The notes under the pieces: generated by a model
What the model saw: the letters and a program-made list of their open reading frames with translations, nothing else
What the model was told of the DNA's origin: nothing
The model's database searches: none
In this document: piece by piece, positions 35,623 to 43,031 of the stretch
Position numbering within the stretch: position 1 is the stretch's first letter
Layout: the number at the start of each line of letters is the position of its first letter
Program-made: the position numbers and the translations under genes
Assembly (NCBI RefSeq): GCF_001667375.1
Contig: NZ_LZIN01000036.1
Coordinates: 1-64,000, forward strand
Direction: 5' to 3'
From: Mycolicibacter sinensis
GTDB taxonomy: Bacteria > Actinomycetota > Actinomycetes > Mycobacteriales > Mycobacteriaceae
Length of the DNA stretch: 64,000 nucleotides

Positions 35623-36516
35623 ATGTCACGGGCCCGATCTCAGGACCGCGATGAACGGGCGGGATCGCCGCCGACCGACCGCGTGGTGGCCGTCGTGGAA
35701 CTGCTCGCGACGCTGTCTGAGCCCATTTCGGTAGCTTCGATCGTTTCCCGGCTCGAGATCAATCGGTCCACGGCGACCGCTATTTTGGGGGCGTTGGAAA
35801 GGGCCGGCTGGGCTTCGCGGCAGTCCGATCGCCGCTACACGTTGGGGGTCGGCCTGATCGGGGTTGCCGAAGCGGTTCGGGCAGCGTTGCCGCTTGGCGG
35901 CCAATACGCCAGTGCCGTCGAGGAGTTGGCGCGACGGGCGAACTGCGGTGCAACGCTGGCGTTCGCCGGTGCGACCGACCTGACCTTCCTCAGCGTCGCC
36001 GCCGCGCGAGAGCGGTTTCCGGCCGGTGTCGGTGTAGGTGTCCGGCTTCCGCTGATGGCGCCTGTCGGAGCGACTGTAGTGGCGCACCGGGACTCAGGGA
36101 CTCAGCGTGACTGGCTGCAGTCGGCCGGGGCGAACCGCTCGGGACTTGCCGACCTGCTGTCGCAGGTACGACAGAGCGGAGTGGCGGTATTCGGCATGGG
36201 GAACTCCGACCCGCAGGCGCTCAATACGCTGGCCGAAGTGGCTGAGCTCCTCGCCGAGCACCCTCGCCGGGCAACCCTTCGCCAACGCGTGTTCGAGATG
36301 CTGTTCAGCTTGAGCGGTCATCCGTACACTGCTACCCAGCTCGCAACGTCCGGGGATCTCTCGGTTAGTTACCTCGCCGTACCGGTATTCGACGAGCAGG
36401 GGCATGCTACCTACGAGCTGCAACTCGGTCCGCTGAGCGCAGCGGTGAGCGCGGCCGGGCGCGAACACTACATGAATGAAATCAAGGCTACCGCTGCGTA
36501 TTTGAGCGCGCTGTGA
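35623..36516 (+). CDS. IclR-family transcriptional regulator
   Basis: A 297-residue IclR-type regulator. The HTH spans residues ~20-75 (SVASIVSRLEINRSTATAILGAL), followed by a divergent effector domain lacking the usual HCTAVGKALL segment, so its ligand pocket differs from that of the IclR at 16677. The ATG at 35623 follows AGGGAA; a TTG at 35596 is an alternative. It may be co-transcribed with mce, since the gap is 76 bases. Confidence 0.85.
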   Translation: MSRARSQDRDERAGSPPTDRVVAVVELLATLSEPISVASIVSRLEINRSTATAILGALERAGWASRQSDRRYTLGVGLIGVAEAVRAALPLGGQYASAVEELARRANCGATLAFAGATDLTFLSVAAARERFPAGVGVGVRLPLMAPVGATVVAHRDSGTQRDWLQSAGANRSGLADLLSQVRQSGVAVFGMGNSDPQALNTLAEVAELLAEHPRRATLRQRVFEMLFSLSGHPYTATQLATSGDLSVSYLAVPVFDEQGHATYELQLGPLSAAVSAAGREHYMNEIKATAAYLSAL

Positions 36517-37019
36517 AGATTCACCGCAGCATCTGAAGCTCGACCGGACGGGGGCAGTGCAATGGTGACCTGTTCGGCACCGTGAGGCGCTGGATACCCG
36601 GCGTATCAGTCTCCCGTTCAGTGGAACTGAGCCCCCGGTTCACCTAGCACGCCTTCATTACCGTATGCCGTGTCCGTCTTGGTAAATAACAGCCTGACGC
36701 ATCGGAGGGGTTCAGATATCGACTAAGATGATGCGCTGCAAGGCAATTCATAACCGAGGCATCGTGCCTGCTGATGCTGTTCGCGCGGCGGGGACTCAAC
36801 GCCCGCGACGACCTGGCAACGTCGGTCATGACCGCCAACGGCGGATTCCCGACCGAACTGGGTTCGCTGGCCACCTGGGAGTGGGAGCACATGTCACAGT
36901 TGACCGATCTGAGCCTGGCCACGGCGTGGGCCGACCTCGGCTCACTATTCAGCGGCTGAGTTGGTGTGAGCGTCGAGAGCAGAGCGGGTCTGGCTGTCGT
37001 CGGGCCGTTGGAACGCGGG
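36517..37019. other. Gene-poor gap containing one arm of the inverted repeat
   Basis: This ~500-base gap holds no complete gene that I can support. Its second half contains a reading frame at 36774-36959 that is mostly the 157-base repeat described at 36795. The first half, including ATTACCGTATGCCG and nearby bases, has no recognisable content. Confidence 0.6.
36795..36951 (+). repeat. 157-bp inverted repeat, left copy
   Basis: These 157 bases are identical, base for base by my comparison, to the reverse complement of 40695-40851. They encode a piece of an unknown protein (NARDDLATSVMTANGGFP ... ATAWADLGSLF) in the plus frame, matching the minus-strand frame at the other copy. Sequence on both sides diverges abruptly. 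The copies bracket the OYE, IclR and dioxygenase genes. Confidence 0.92.
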
Positions 37020-38270
37020 CTACTGGACGGTCGGCGGGGTGGCGGGTTGTGGGTCAGGGACTGCCCCGTACCGCTCTGCAGGGTCCAGTACGCAGTGCGT
37101 GCGGCCGAACACGGTGACCATGCATTTGTTGTTGTGATTGCAGCGGCTTCGGACCGTGGGATCGTTCATCATCCGATTCAGCAGGTCTGGTTCGCGTAGC
37201 AGCGCTCGGCCCATGGCGAGGAAGTCGAATCCCTCCTGTAGGCCGGTGACCATGTGCTCACGGGCGCTGATGCCCCCCAGCAGGATCAGCCGGGTGTTTT
37301 TGGCGACCGAGATGAACTGGCGCGCTGAGTCAAGCATGTACAAGTCGCGGTACGGGTAGTCCCCCATGACTTTCTTGCCGAGCAGGCGGATGCCGGTTCT
37401 GGCAGGCTGATTCATCGCCGCGGCGAATTCCGCGACGGGGACGTCTCCGCGGAACAGGTACATCGGCTTGTACACCGATGAACCCTGGGTGAGCTCGATG
37501 GCGTCTAGATTGCGGTCTTGGTCGAGTAGTTGGGCGGTGCGCAGTGATTCGTCCAACCAGATGCTTCCACGAATGCCGTCGTCCATGCTGAGTTTGGCGA
37601 TCACCGCGATCCGGTCGCCGACCACCTCTCGGACCCGTTGGGCGATCTCACGGACGAATCGAGAACGGTTGTCGATGCCACCGCCGTATTCGTCCTTGCG
37701 CCGGTTGAGCAGCGGGCTCAGGAACGAGCTCGGCAGGTACAGGTGGCCGAAATGCAGTTCGATCGCGTCGAAGCCCGCCGCTATCGCGACTTCGGCTGCG
37801 GATCCGAACTGGTCGATGACCTGCGTGATCTCGCGGGGCCTAATTTTCCGGCAGTACTGCAACGATGACGGATTGACGAACCTGCTCGGCGCTACCGCGC
37901 GTACGCCGGTTATCGATTTTGACGCCACCACGCCGGCATGCCCAAGCTGCGCTGAGATCGCGGCGCCGGCATCGTGAACGTTGTCGGCCAACTGGCGTAA
38001 CCCGGGGACGGCCCGCTGATCCATGACGATCTGCCCTGGCGCGCTGGCGCCTTCTCGGGAAACGCAACAATAGGCGACGGTCGTCATTCCGACCCCGCCG
38101 TCGGCGAAACGGCGATGGAATGCGATCAGGTCGTCGGTCACCAACCCATCCGGTGACCGTCCTTCCGAGGTGGCCGCCTTGATGATGCGATTCCGCAACT
38201 GCACCGGCCCCAGCATCACCGGGGAGAACGGATCGGGCAGCGGCTGGTTCGGCGCGGCGTTGGTTGTCAT
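37020..38270 (-). CDS. NADH:flavin oxidoreductase, old yellow enzyme family
   Basis: A 416-residue FMN-dependent TIM-barrel oxidoreductase. Signature regions are LRNRIIKAATSEG, AQLGHAG, HFGHLYLPSSFLSPLLNRRKDEYGG and a C-terminal GGISAREHM / MGRALLREPDLL phosphate-binding part. Relatives reduce activated C=C bonds such as 2-cyclohexenones and steroid enones. The C-terminal cysteine set (CNHNNKCM and THCVL) recalls the 4Fe-4S motif of 2,4-dienoyl-CoA reductases, but one cysteine is missing and the extra NAD domain is absent. It follows the IclR gene at 38383 on the same strand. Confidence 0.87.
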   Translation of the reverse strand: MTTNAAPNQPLPDPFSPVMLGPVQLRNRIIKAATSEGRSPDGLVTDDLIAFHRRFADGGVGMTTVAYCCVSREGASAPGQIVMDQRAVPGLRQLADNVHDAGAAISAQLGHAGVVASKSITGVRAVAPSRFVNPSSLQYCRKIRPREITQVIDQFGSAAEVAIAAGFDAIELHFGHLYLPSSFLSPLLNRRKDEYGGGIDNRSRFVREIAQRVREVVGDRIAVIAKLSMDDGIRGSIWLDESLRTAQLLDQDRNLDAIELTQGSSVYKPMYLFRGDVPVAEFAAAMNQPARTGIRLLGKKVMGDYPYRDLYMLDSARQFISVAKNTRLILLGGISAREHMVTGLQEGFDFLAMGRALLREPDLLNRMMNDPTVRSRCNHNNKCMVTVFGRTHCVLDPAERYGAVPDPQPATPPTVQ

Positions 38271-38382
38271 CGTTTCGGGGCTCCTTCTCCGAGGGGATGC
38301 GCCTGGCAGACCTTTGCGTCAGCCGCCGTGGCAGTCAAGTGCCCCTTCCCAGTCAGCGGAAATATCTCTGCGAAACAGCCAT

Positions 38383-39297
38383 TCACGTCAGCGGCCGGTT
38401 CGGCCAGCTGCCACCCCCAACCTTGGTCAAGGTCGTGGCGGTCTGCACGAGCGCCTCGATGTAGAGGTTGAGATCAGCGACCGACACGGCGTCCCGCATG
38501 ATGTGCAGCGACACCAGGTAGCGCGGTTGCTCATCAGGTCCGAAAACCGGCGCGATCACGTAGCTGACGGGGCGCCGACGCCAGTCGGTGAGTTCGTCGC
38601 TGCTGTAGATCCCGATTCCCACGACAGCACTGAGCAGCAGGCGGCGCAGCACCTCGGTGGGGGCGTGATCGTCGGCCTGGCCGAGGAGGTCACGGATCTG
38701 GTGCACCATGGTTTGAACGTCACGCTTGACGTTGTAGACCGCATAGCCGCGTTCCCGAATTTCGGCCAGAGTGCTGTGCACGGCGGCGATCTCGTTGGGC
38801 GCCAGCGGATCGGGCGCATCGGACAGCCACTCATCGATCTTGGCCGGCGATCGCCACGCGACGGCGATGCTGCCGTGCGGAGGGTGCAGCGGCATGCGCT
38901 GGCCGACCCGGGTGTCGAACTCGTCGACGGTCCCCACCGTCAGGACGACCTCGAGGTCTTCGGCGTTGATGCGCGCGAGGGTGCAACCACAGCCGGCCAC
39001 CGCTGAAAGCCGAGAAAGCTCCTCGTCAGCCGCACCCAGTAGGGGATACCGGCTCCGCAGTCCCGCAAGGAGTCTGATCAGGCCGGGCCCCAGCCGGTAT
39101 GCCCGGTTGGGCAGCCGCTCGACGTAGCCGGATGCATCCATCGTGGCGAGGATCGACGCGGTCGTGGAGGTGCTCAGCGCGAGTTCGCGGGAGACCTCAG
39201 ACAGCGACAGTCCACTGCTCGACGACTCGGCAAGTGCTTCCAACACCGCGAACACCCTTGCCGTCGGCGGTGAGGGTGCCTTATGGTTATCCGGCAT
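38383..39297 (-). CDS. IclR-family transcriptional regulator
   Basis: A 304-residue IclR-type regulator with the HTH near residues 15-65 (LSLSEVSRELALSTSTTASILATM). The effector domain is divergent, like that of the IclR at 35623, and the two share motifs such as RLPNRAYRLGPGLIRL versus RQSDRRYTLGVGLIGV. They are probably paralogues. The ATG at 39297 was chosen rather than the longer start at 39423, which would run into the divergent dioxygenase gene. It is 112 bases upstream of the OYE gene and divergent from the dioxygenase. Confidence 0.85.
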   Translation of the reverse strand: MPDNHKAPSPPTARVFAVLEALAESSSSGLSLSEVSRELALSTSTTASILATMDASGYVERLPNRAYRLGPGLIRLLAGLRSRYPLLGAADEELSRLSAVAGCGCTLARINAEDLEVVLTVGTVDEFDTRVGQRMPLHPPHGSIAVAWRSPAKIDEWLSDAPDPLAPNEIAAVHSTLAEIRERGYAVYNVKRDVQTMVHQIRDLLGQADDHAPTEVLRRLLLSAVVGIGIYSSDELTDWRRRPVSYVIAPVFGPDEQPRYLVSLHIMRDAVSVADLNLYIEALVQTATTLTKVGGGSWPNRPLT

Positions 39298-39309
39298 ACC
39301 GGAACCATA
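39282..39309. promoter_or_regulatory. Palindrome at IclR/dioxygenase divergent start
   Basis: TATGGTT-AT-CCGG-CATA-CCGG-AACCATA is an inverted repeat with 11 paired bases per arm and a two-base bulge. It covers the start codon of the IclR gene and lies 31 bases upstream of the dioxygenase start. In a 42-base divergent gap this is the natural place for an operator controlling both genes. Confidence 0.45.
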
Positions 39310-39339
39310 CCACGAATAGTCGGAAAAAGGAGCAAGGTG

Positions 39340-40608
39340 ATGACAGAACAAATGAGCCGCAATACGAGCGTCGGCAGCCTGGAGGCATGGGGGCTGCAAC
39401 GGTGGGACTTCGACGAGTTCCACCGCACCGAGCTGCCTCGACGGCTACGCGAAGGTGTCAACGAGCAGGTCGCGTGGGATGTGGCGAACGCGGCGCCGCT
39501 CGCCATTGCGCTGCCCGACGGTCGCGCGTACACCTACGTGTGTGAGGACGGGTCGGTCCGAGTGGATGCCGGTGTTTCCGACGCCGCAGTCGGTATCGTG
39601 GAACTCCAGGAGCGCGCCTGGCAGGACTACGTCCACGAGTTCCGCAACCCGCCGTCGCTGGTGCTGGCCGACAGCGTGCGCTTCGTTCGCGGCGGCTACG
39701 ACGACTGGGACACCTGGGCACCGGCCATTAGGTGCATGTACTCCGGGCGCCCCATCTACGACCCGGCGATGGCCTTCACCGATCGCCACGGGGACCCGCT
39801 CGATCTGCGGCAGTCCTTCACCCTCGATGATGACCATGAAGACCTGTCGCACTTCCTGCGCACCGCGGGCTACGTGGTCGTTCGTGGCGCCATGGCCCAT
39901 CGCCGCGACGAGATCGCCGACGAGGTGGACCGACTCACGGCCGCCGCGAAAGAGGGCGAGATGTTCTCGTGGTGGGTTGACAACCAGGCGACCGGAAAAC
40001 GCTTTCCCTATCGGCTGCTGTTCATGTCGGAGTATTCCGCGCTGATTCGCTCGCTCATCGAGGACGACCCGACCGTCGCTTCCCTTGTCGCGCTGGCCAA
40101 ACGGGACCTGGTGCCGTTGCACGACCGGGGGCAGGGTCCACTGACCGTGCTCAAGCCGTTCGGCGTCGGAGCCGACCTCGGCGGCAGCATCGCGGCGAAC
40201 CTCGGCTGGCACCGGGACTGCGATCTCGGCGGATGCACCATCATGTGCCCGTCGATCAACATCGGAATCCATCTCGACAGTGCCGGGCCCACCGGATCGC
40301 AGCTCTGGGCGCTGGCCGGCTCCAACGGCAAGGTCACGCACAGCCCCGGCAAGATCACGGTGGACGAGCCCAATGCCATCCCGATGGACACAAAGCCCGG
40401 TGACGTCACCATCCACTACTCGTGCACCACACATGCCGGCCCGCCACCAGTAGGTGAGGGTACTCGCCGCACCGTCTACCTGCCCTTCTACGGGCCCGAC
40501 ACGCTGCGACTGCTCGGCCGGTTCGAAGCCTTCGAGCAGGTGCTGCCCGGCTACGGCACCGGAGATCAACCCAGCTTCTTCGACGTCGCCGATCAGGCGG
40601 TCGTCTAA
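39340..40608 (+). CDS. Phytanoyl-CoA dioxygenase-type oxygenase with SCP2-like N-terminus
   Basis: A 422-residue protein. The C-terminal ~270 residues look like a PhyH-type Fe(II)/2-oxoglutarate dioxygenase: the iron motif HRD in GWHRDCDLGG, a distal histidine in HYSCTTHAG, and the 2-oxoglutarate-binding arginine in GTRRTVYLPF. The N-terminal ~120 residues (GRAYTYVCEDGSVRVDAG, ELQERAWQDYVHEF, VRFVRGG) resemble an SCP2 sterol-carrier fold, which binds lipids. A hydroxylase for a bound lipid or steroid is the natural inference. The ATG at 39340 has an AAGGAG site. Confidence 0.72.
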   Translation: MTEQMSRNTSVGSLEAWGLQRWDFDEFHRTELPRRLREGVNEQVAWDVANAAPLAIALPDGRAYTYVCEDGSVRVDAGVSDAAVGIVELQERAWQDYVHEFRNPPSLVLADSVRFVRGGYDDWDTWAPAIRCMYSGRPIYDPAMAFTDRHGDPLDLRQSFTLDDDHEDLSHFLRTAGYVVVRGAMAHRRDEIADEVDRLTAAAKEGEMFSWWVDNQATGKRFPYRLLFMSEYSALIRSLIEDDPTVASLVALAKRDLVPLHDRGQGPLTVLKPFGVGADLGGSIAANLGWHRDCDLGGCTIMCPSINIGIHLDSAGPTGSQLWALAGSNGKVTHSPGKITVDEPNAIPMDTKPGDVTIHYSCTTHAGPPPVGEGTRRTVYLPFYGPDTLRLLGRFEAFEQVLPGYGTGDQPSFFDVADQAVV

Positions 40609-40630
40609 GGATTTTCGGAGCTGTGTGCTC

Positions 40631-40661
40631 GGGGCCGGCCCGGTAAAACTGGGCCGGCCCC
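40631..40661. terminator. Hairpin terminator after dioxygenase gene
   Basis: GGGGCCGGCCC-9-GGGCCGGCCCC is a perfect 11-base inverted repeat 23 bases after the dioxygenase stop, with no T tract. It lies between convergent reading frames and may act in both directions. Confidence 0.75.
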
Positions 40662-40668
40662 GCCAAGC

Positions 40669-40944
40669 TCAGGCGCCGAGGAGATCGGCGGAATTGAATA
40701 GTGAGCCGAGGTCGGCCCACGCCGTGGCCAGGCTCAGATCGGTCAACTGTGACATGTGCTCCCACTCCCAGGTGGCCAGCGAACCCAGTTCGGTCGGGAA
40801 TCCGCCGTTGGCGGTCATGACCGACGTTGCCAGGTCGTCGCGGGCGTTGAGGATGCCCGAGATGATGCTGGTGTTCGGGTCAAACAGCGCGTCGTTGAGG
40901 ATCGAGCCGAACTGCTGACTGCCGGTGGAGCTTGCGGGCCGCAT
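40669..40944 (-). pseudogene. Fragment of unknown protein containing repeat arm
   Basis: The minus-strand reading frame from ATG 40944 encodes 91 residues: FGSILNDALFDPNTSII, then the segment shared with the 36795 repeat, then LFNSADLLGA. The composition suggests the C-terminal part of a larger, perhaps exported, mycobacterial protein. No ribosome-binding site, signal peptide or domain is visible, so it is probably a gene remnant. I do not recognise the family. Confidence 0.4.
40695..40851 (-). repeat. 157-bp inverted repeat, right copy
   Basis: This is the reverse complement of 36795-36951 with no mismatch that I can find. This copy sits in the longer reading frame and is therefore the likelier source; the left copy would be the transplanted one. 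Confidence 0.92.
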
Positions 40945-41065
40945 CGACGCTCTTCGTGTGCGTGCGCTTACCGGACGTAAGAGGCACCCGTAACCCGTTC
41001 CTGGGCCGTTCTTCCCGCTGGGCGGGACCAATCACTCCAACCGAGAAATCGCTGTGATTGTGTGG

Positions 41066-41080
41066 GCCAATCCAATTGGC
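41066..41080. promoter_or_regulatory. Short palindrome upstream of kstD
   Basis: GCCAAT-CCA-ATTGGC is a perfect six-base inverted repeat with a three-base spacer, 23 bases before the kstD start. Its geometry (short arms, 3-base spacer) is like the IclR-promoter palindrome at 16634, though the sequence differs. It is a candidate operator. Confidence 0.4.
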
Positions 41081-41102
41081 GAGTGACGAGAAAGAGGCGC
41101 AG

Positions 41103-42767
41103 ATGCTGCCTAGCGTAGAGCCCACAGAGCGCCTGGTTGACTTCGTCGTCGTAGGAAGCGGCTGCGGTGGTCTGACTGCTGCGCTGACCGCCAATGCTTG
41201 CGGGCTCGACACCTTGATCATCGAAAAGGCCGGCGTGTACGGCGGTAGTACCGCGCTGTCCGGCGGCAATATCTGGATCCCCAACAACCCGACCCTCATA
41301 CGGGCCGGGTTGGCGGACAGTCGGGCTGACGTGCGCCGTTATCTGGACGCCATCGTCGAATACCGGGTGCCGTCAGGCAATCTCGATGCATTTATCGACT
41401 ACGGCCCCGAAACGATGGACTTCCTCGAGCGGGCCAGCCCGCGTCTGCGGTTTCAGTGGTGTGCCGGTTATTCCGACTACCACCCCGAAGCGCCGGGTGG
41501 GCGTGCCCGGGGACGCAGCATCGAGCCGCTCCCGTTCGACCTGAAGAAGCTGGGTGCAGACGAGGCGTTGCTGCGACCGGCAACGCTGGCCACCCCGGCG
41601 GGGCTGTATGTGACCTCGGAGGAATTCGCCCGCCTCAACATGGTGATGCGAACCTGGGCGGGCCGGCGCGCTGCGCTGCGCACGGGATGGCGTGCAATCA
41701 AGGCGCGCCTGCTACGTCGTCACATGGCAACACTCGGGCAGGCGCTGATCGGTCGTCTGCGATTGGCTGTCAAAGAGGCTGACATTCCGTTGTGGCTCAA
41801 CACGCCGCTGCAGTCGCTGATCACCGATGGGGCGGGGAAGGTCCTCGGGGTGCGCGTCGTGCATGAGGGCTCGGTGATCGCTGTACGCGCCCGCAAGGGG
41901 GTGCTCTTGGCCAGCGGAGGGTTCGAGCACAACGCGGAGATGCGGAAACACTATCTTCGCGAAGGTGGCACAGACGATTACAGCGCGGGCTCGGTCGACA
42001 ACACCGGTGACGGAATCGTCGCGGGCCAGGCGGTGGGCGGGGCGACCGACCTGATGAATGATGCCTGGTGGATGCCGTCCTTTCAACGGCCCGACGGCAT
42101 CATGGTCGTCCTGGTGTCCGAACGGTCCATCCCTCGCTCGATTATCGTCGACCAGGACGGCAAGCGGTTCGCCAATGAAGCTGCGCCGTATGTGACATTC
42201 GTGCACCGTCAGCTTGCCGAGCGACATGATCCGATCTGGTTCGTATTCGACGCGAAAGCCAAGAGCCGCTATCAGATTGGCGGCGTGTTACCCGGACAGA
42301 AATTCCCCGCCGACTGGCTGGCACCCGGGTTCATCCACCGTGCCGCCACCGTCGAGGAGTTGGCCACCGCGATCGGGGTCCCGCCGGCGACATTGCGCGA
42401 CACCGTGGAACGGTTCAACGGCTTCGCGCGGGCCGGAAAGGACGCCGATTTCGGTCGCGGGGAAAGCTCCTACGACAACTACTATGGTGATCCGACCCTG
42501 CCGCAGCCCACCCTGGATGCCATCGACCGGGGGCCCTACTACGCGATGCGACTGCGGGCCGGCGATCTGGGAACCAAAGGCGGACTGGCGTATAACGCCG
42601 ACGCGCAGGTGTGTCGCCCTGATGGCACCCTCGTCGAGGGCCTCTATGTCACCGGCAACGCGTCGGCATCGGTGATGGGAAATGATTACGCCGGAGCAGG
42701 CGCGACGATCGGGCCCGCAATGGTGTTCGGCTATATCGCGGCCCGGCATGCCGCCGGAGTTCACTGA
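41103..42767 (+). CDS. kstD: 3-ketosteroid delta1-dehydrogenase (KstD-like)
   Basis: KstD inserts the 1,2 double bond into ring A of 3-ketosteroids using FAD, the step that with 9alpha-hydroxylation opens ring B. The 554-residue product has the FAD motif GSGCGG (18-23), EKAGVYGGSTALSGG, and GYSDYHPEAPGG with Y123/Y126 where KstD has an active-site tyrosine. It also has the C-terminal NDYAGAGATIGPAM segment, whose tyrosine and glycine bind the 3-keto group in KstD structures. The ATG at 41103 follows AAGAGG. It heads an operon with a small cysteine protein and an HsaD-like hydrolase. Confidence 0.88.
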   Translation: MLPSVEPTERLVDFVVVGSGCGGLTAALTANACGLDTLIIEKAGVYGGSTALSGGNIWIPNNPTLIRAGLADSRADVRRYLDAIVEYRVPSGNLDAFIDYGPETMDFLERASPRLRFQWCAGYSDYHPEAPGGRARGRSIEPLPFDLKKLGADEALLRPATLATPAGLYVTSEEFARLNMVMRTWAGRRAALRTGWRAIKARLLRRHMATLGQALIGRLRLAVKEADIPLWLNTPLQSLITDGAGKVLGVRVVHEGSVIAVRARKGVLLASGGFEHNAEMRKHYLREGGTDDYSAGSVDNTGDGIVAGQAVGGATDLMNDAWWMPSFQRPDGIMVVLVSERSIPRSIIVDQDGKRFANEAAPYVTFVHRQLAERHDPIWFVFDAKAKSRYQIGGVLPGQKFPADWLAPGFIHRAATVEELATAIGVPPATLRDTVERFNGFARAGKDADFGRGESSYDNYYGDPTLPQPTLDAIDRGPYYAMRLRAGDLGTKGGLAYNADAQVCRPDGTLVEGLYVTGNASASVMGNDYAGAGATIGPAMVFGYIAARHAAGVH

Positions 42768-42778
42768 GGCGAGAAGGC

Positions 42779-43030
42779 ATGCAAGAACTGCGCTGCGACA
42801 GATGCGGCACGCCGGTGCTGGTCGAAAAGTACAGTCCGACGCACACCAGTGTGCAATGGCTGACCGATGCGAAGTCTGCCTGCGCCGAGTTCGCCCGGAG
42901 AGCCGCCGCCGGCGAGTGCAGTAGATGGACAGCGACCTGCCCGGCGTTGCGCGACTCGATCGATCGAGCAGTCGATGCCGGGGTAATACCAGTGGACAGT
43001 CAGCGTTGCGAGCCGAACGAAGGGGGCTGA
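42779..43030 (+). CDS. Small cysteine-rich protein, zinc-ribbon-like
   Basis: An 83-residue protein between kstD and the hydrolase (11 bases after kstD, 1 base before the next start codon). It has a CxxC at residues 6-9 (LRCDRCGTP) and further cysteines at 35, 47, 54 and 77. A CxxC followed by a second pair suggests a small metal site. I do not recognise its function. The close spacing implies a role linked to KstD or HsaD, perhaps as a redox or assembly partner. Confidence 0.72.
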   Translation: MQELRCDRCGTPVLVEKYSPTHTSVQWLTDAKSACAEFARRAAAGECSRWTATCPALRDSIDRAVDAGVIPVDSQRCEPNEGG

Positions 43031-43031
43031 A

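Noticed and set aside
36644..36922. A minus-strand open frame containing the repeat arm.
   Set aside because: The shared protein-like segment is in the plus frame at this copy; this frame is its antisense shadow.
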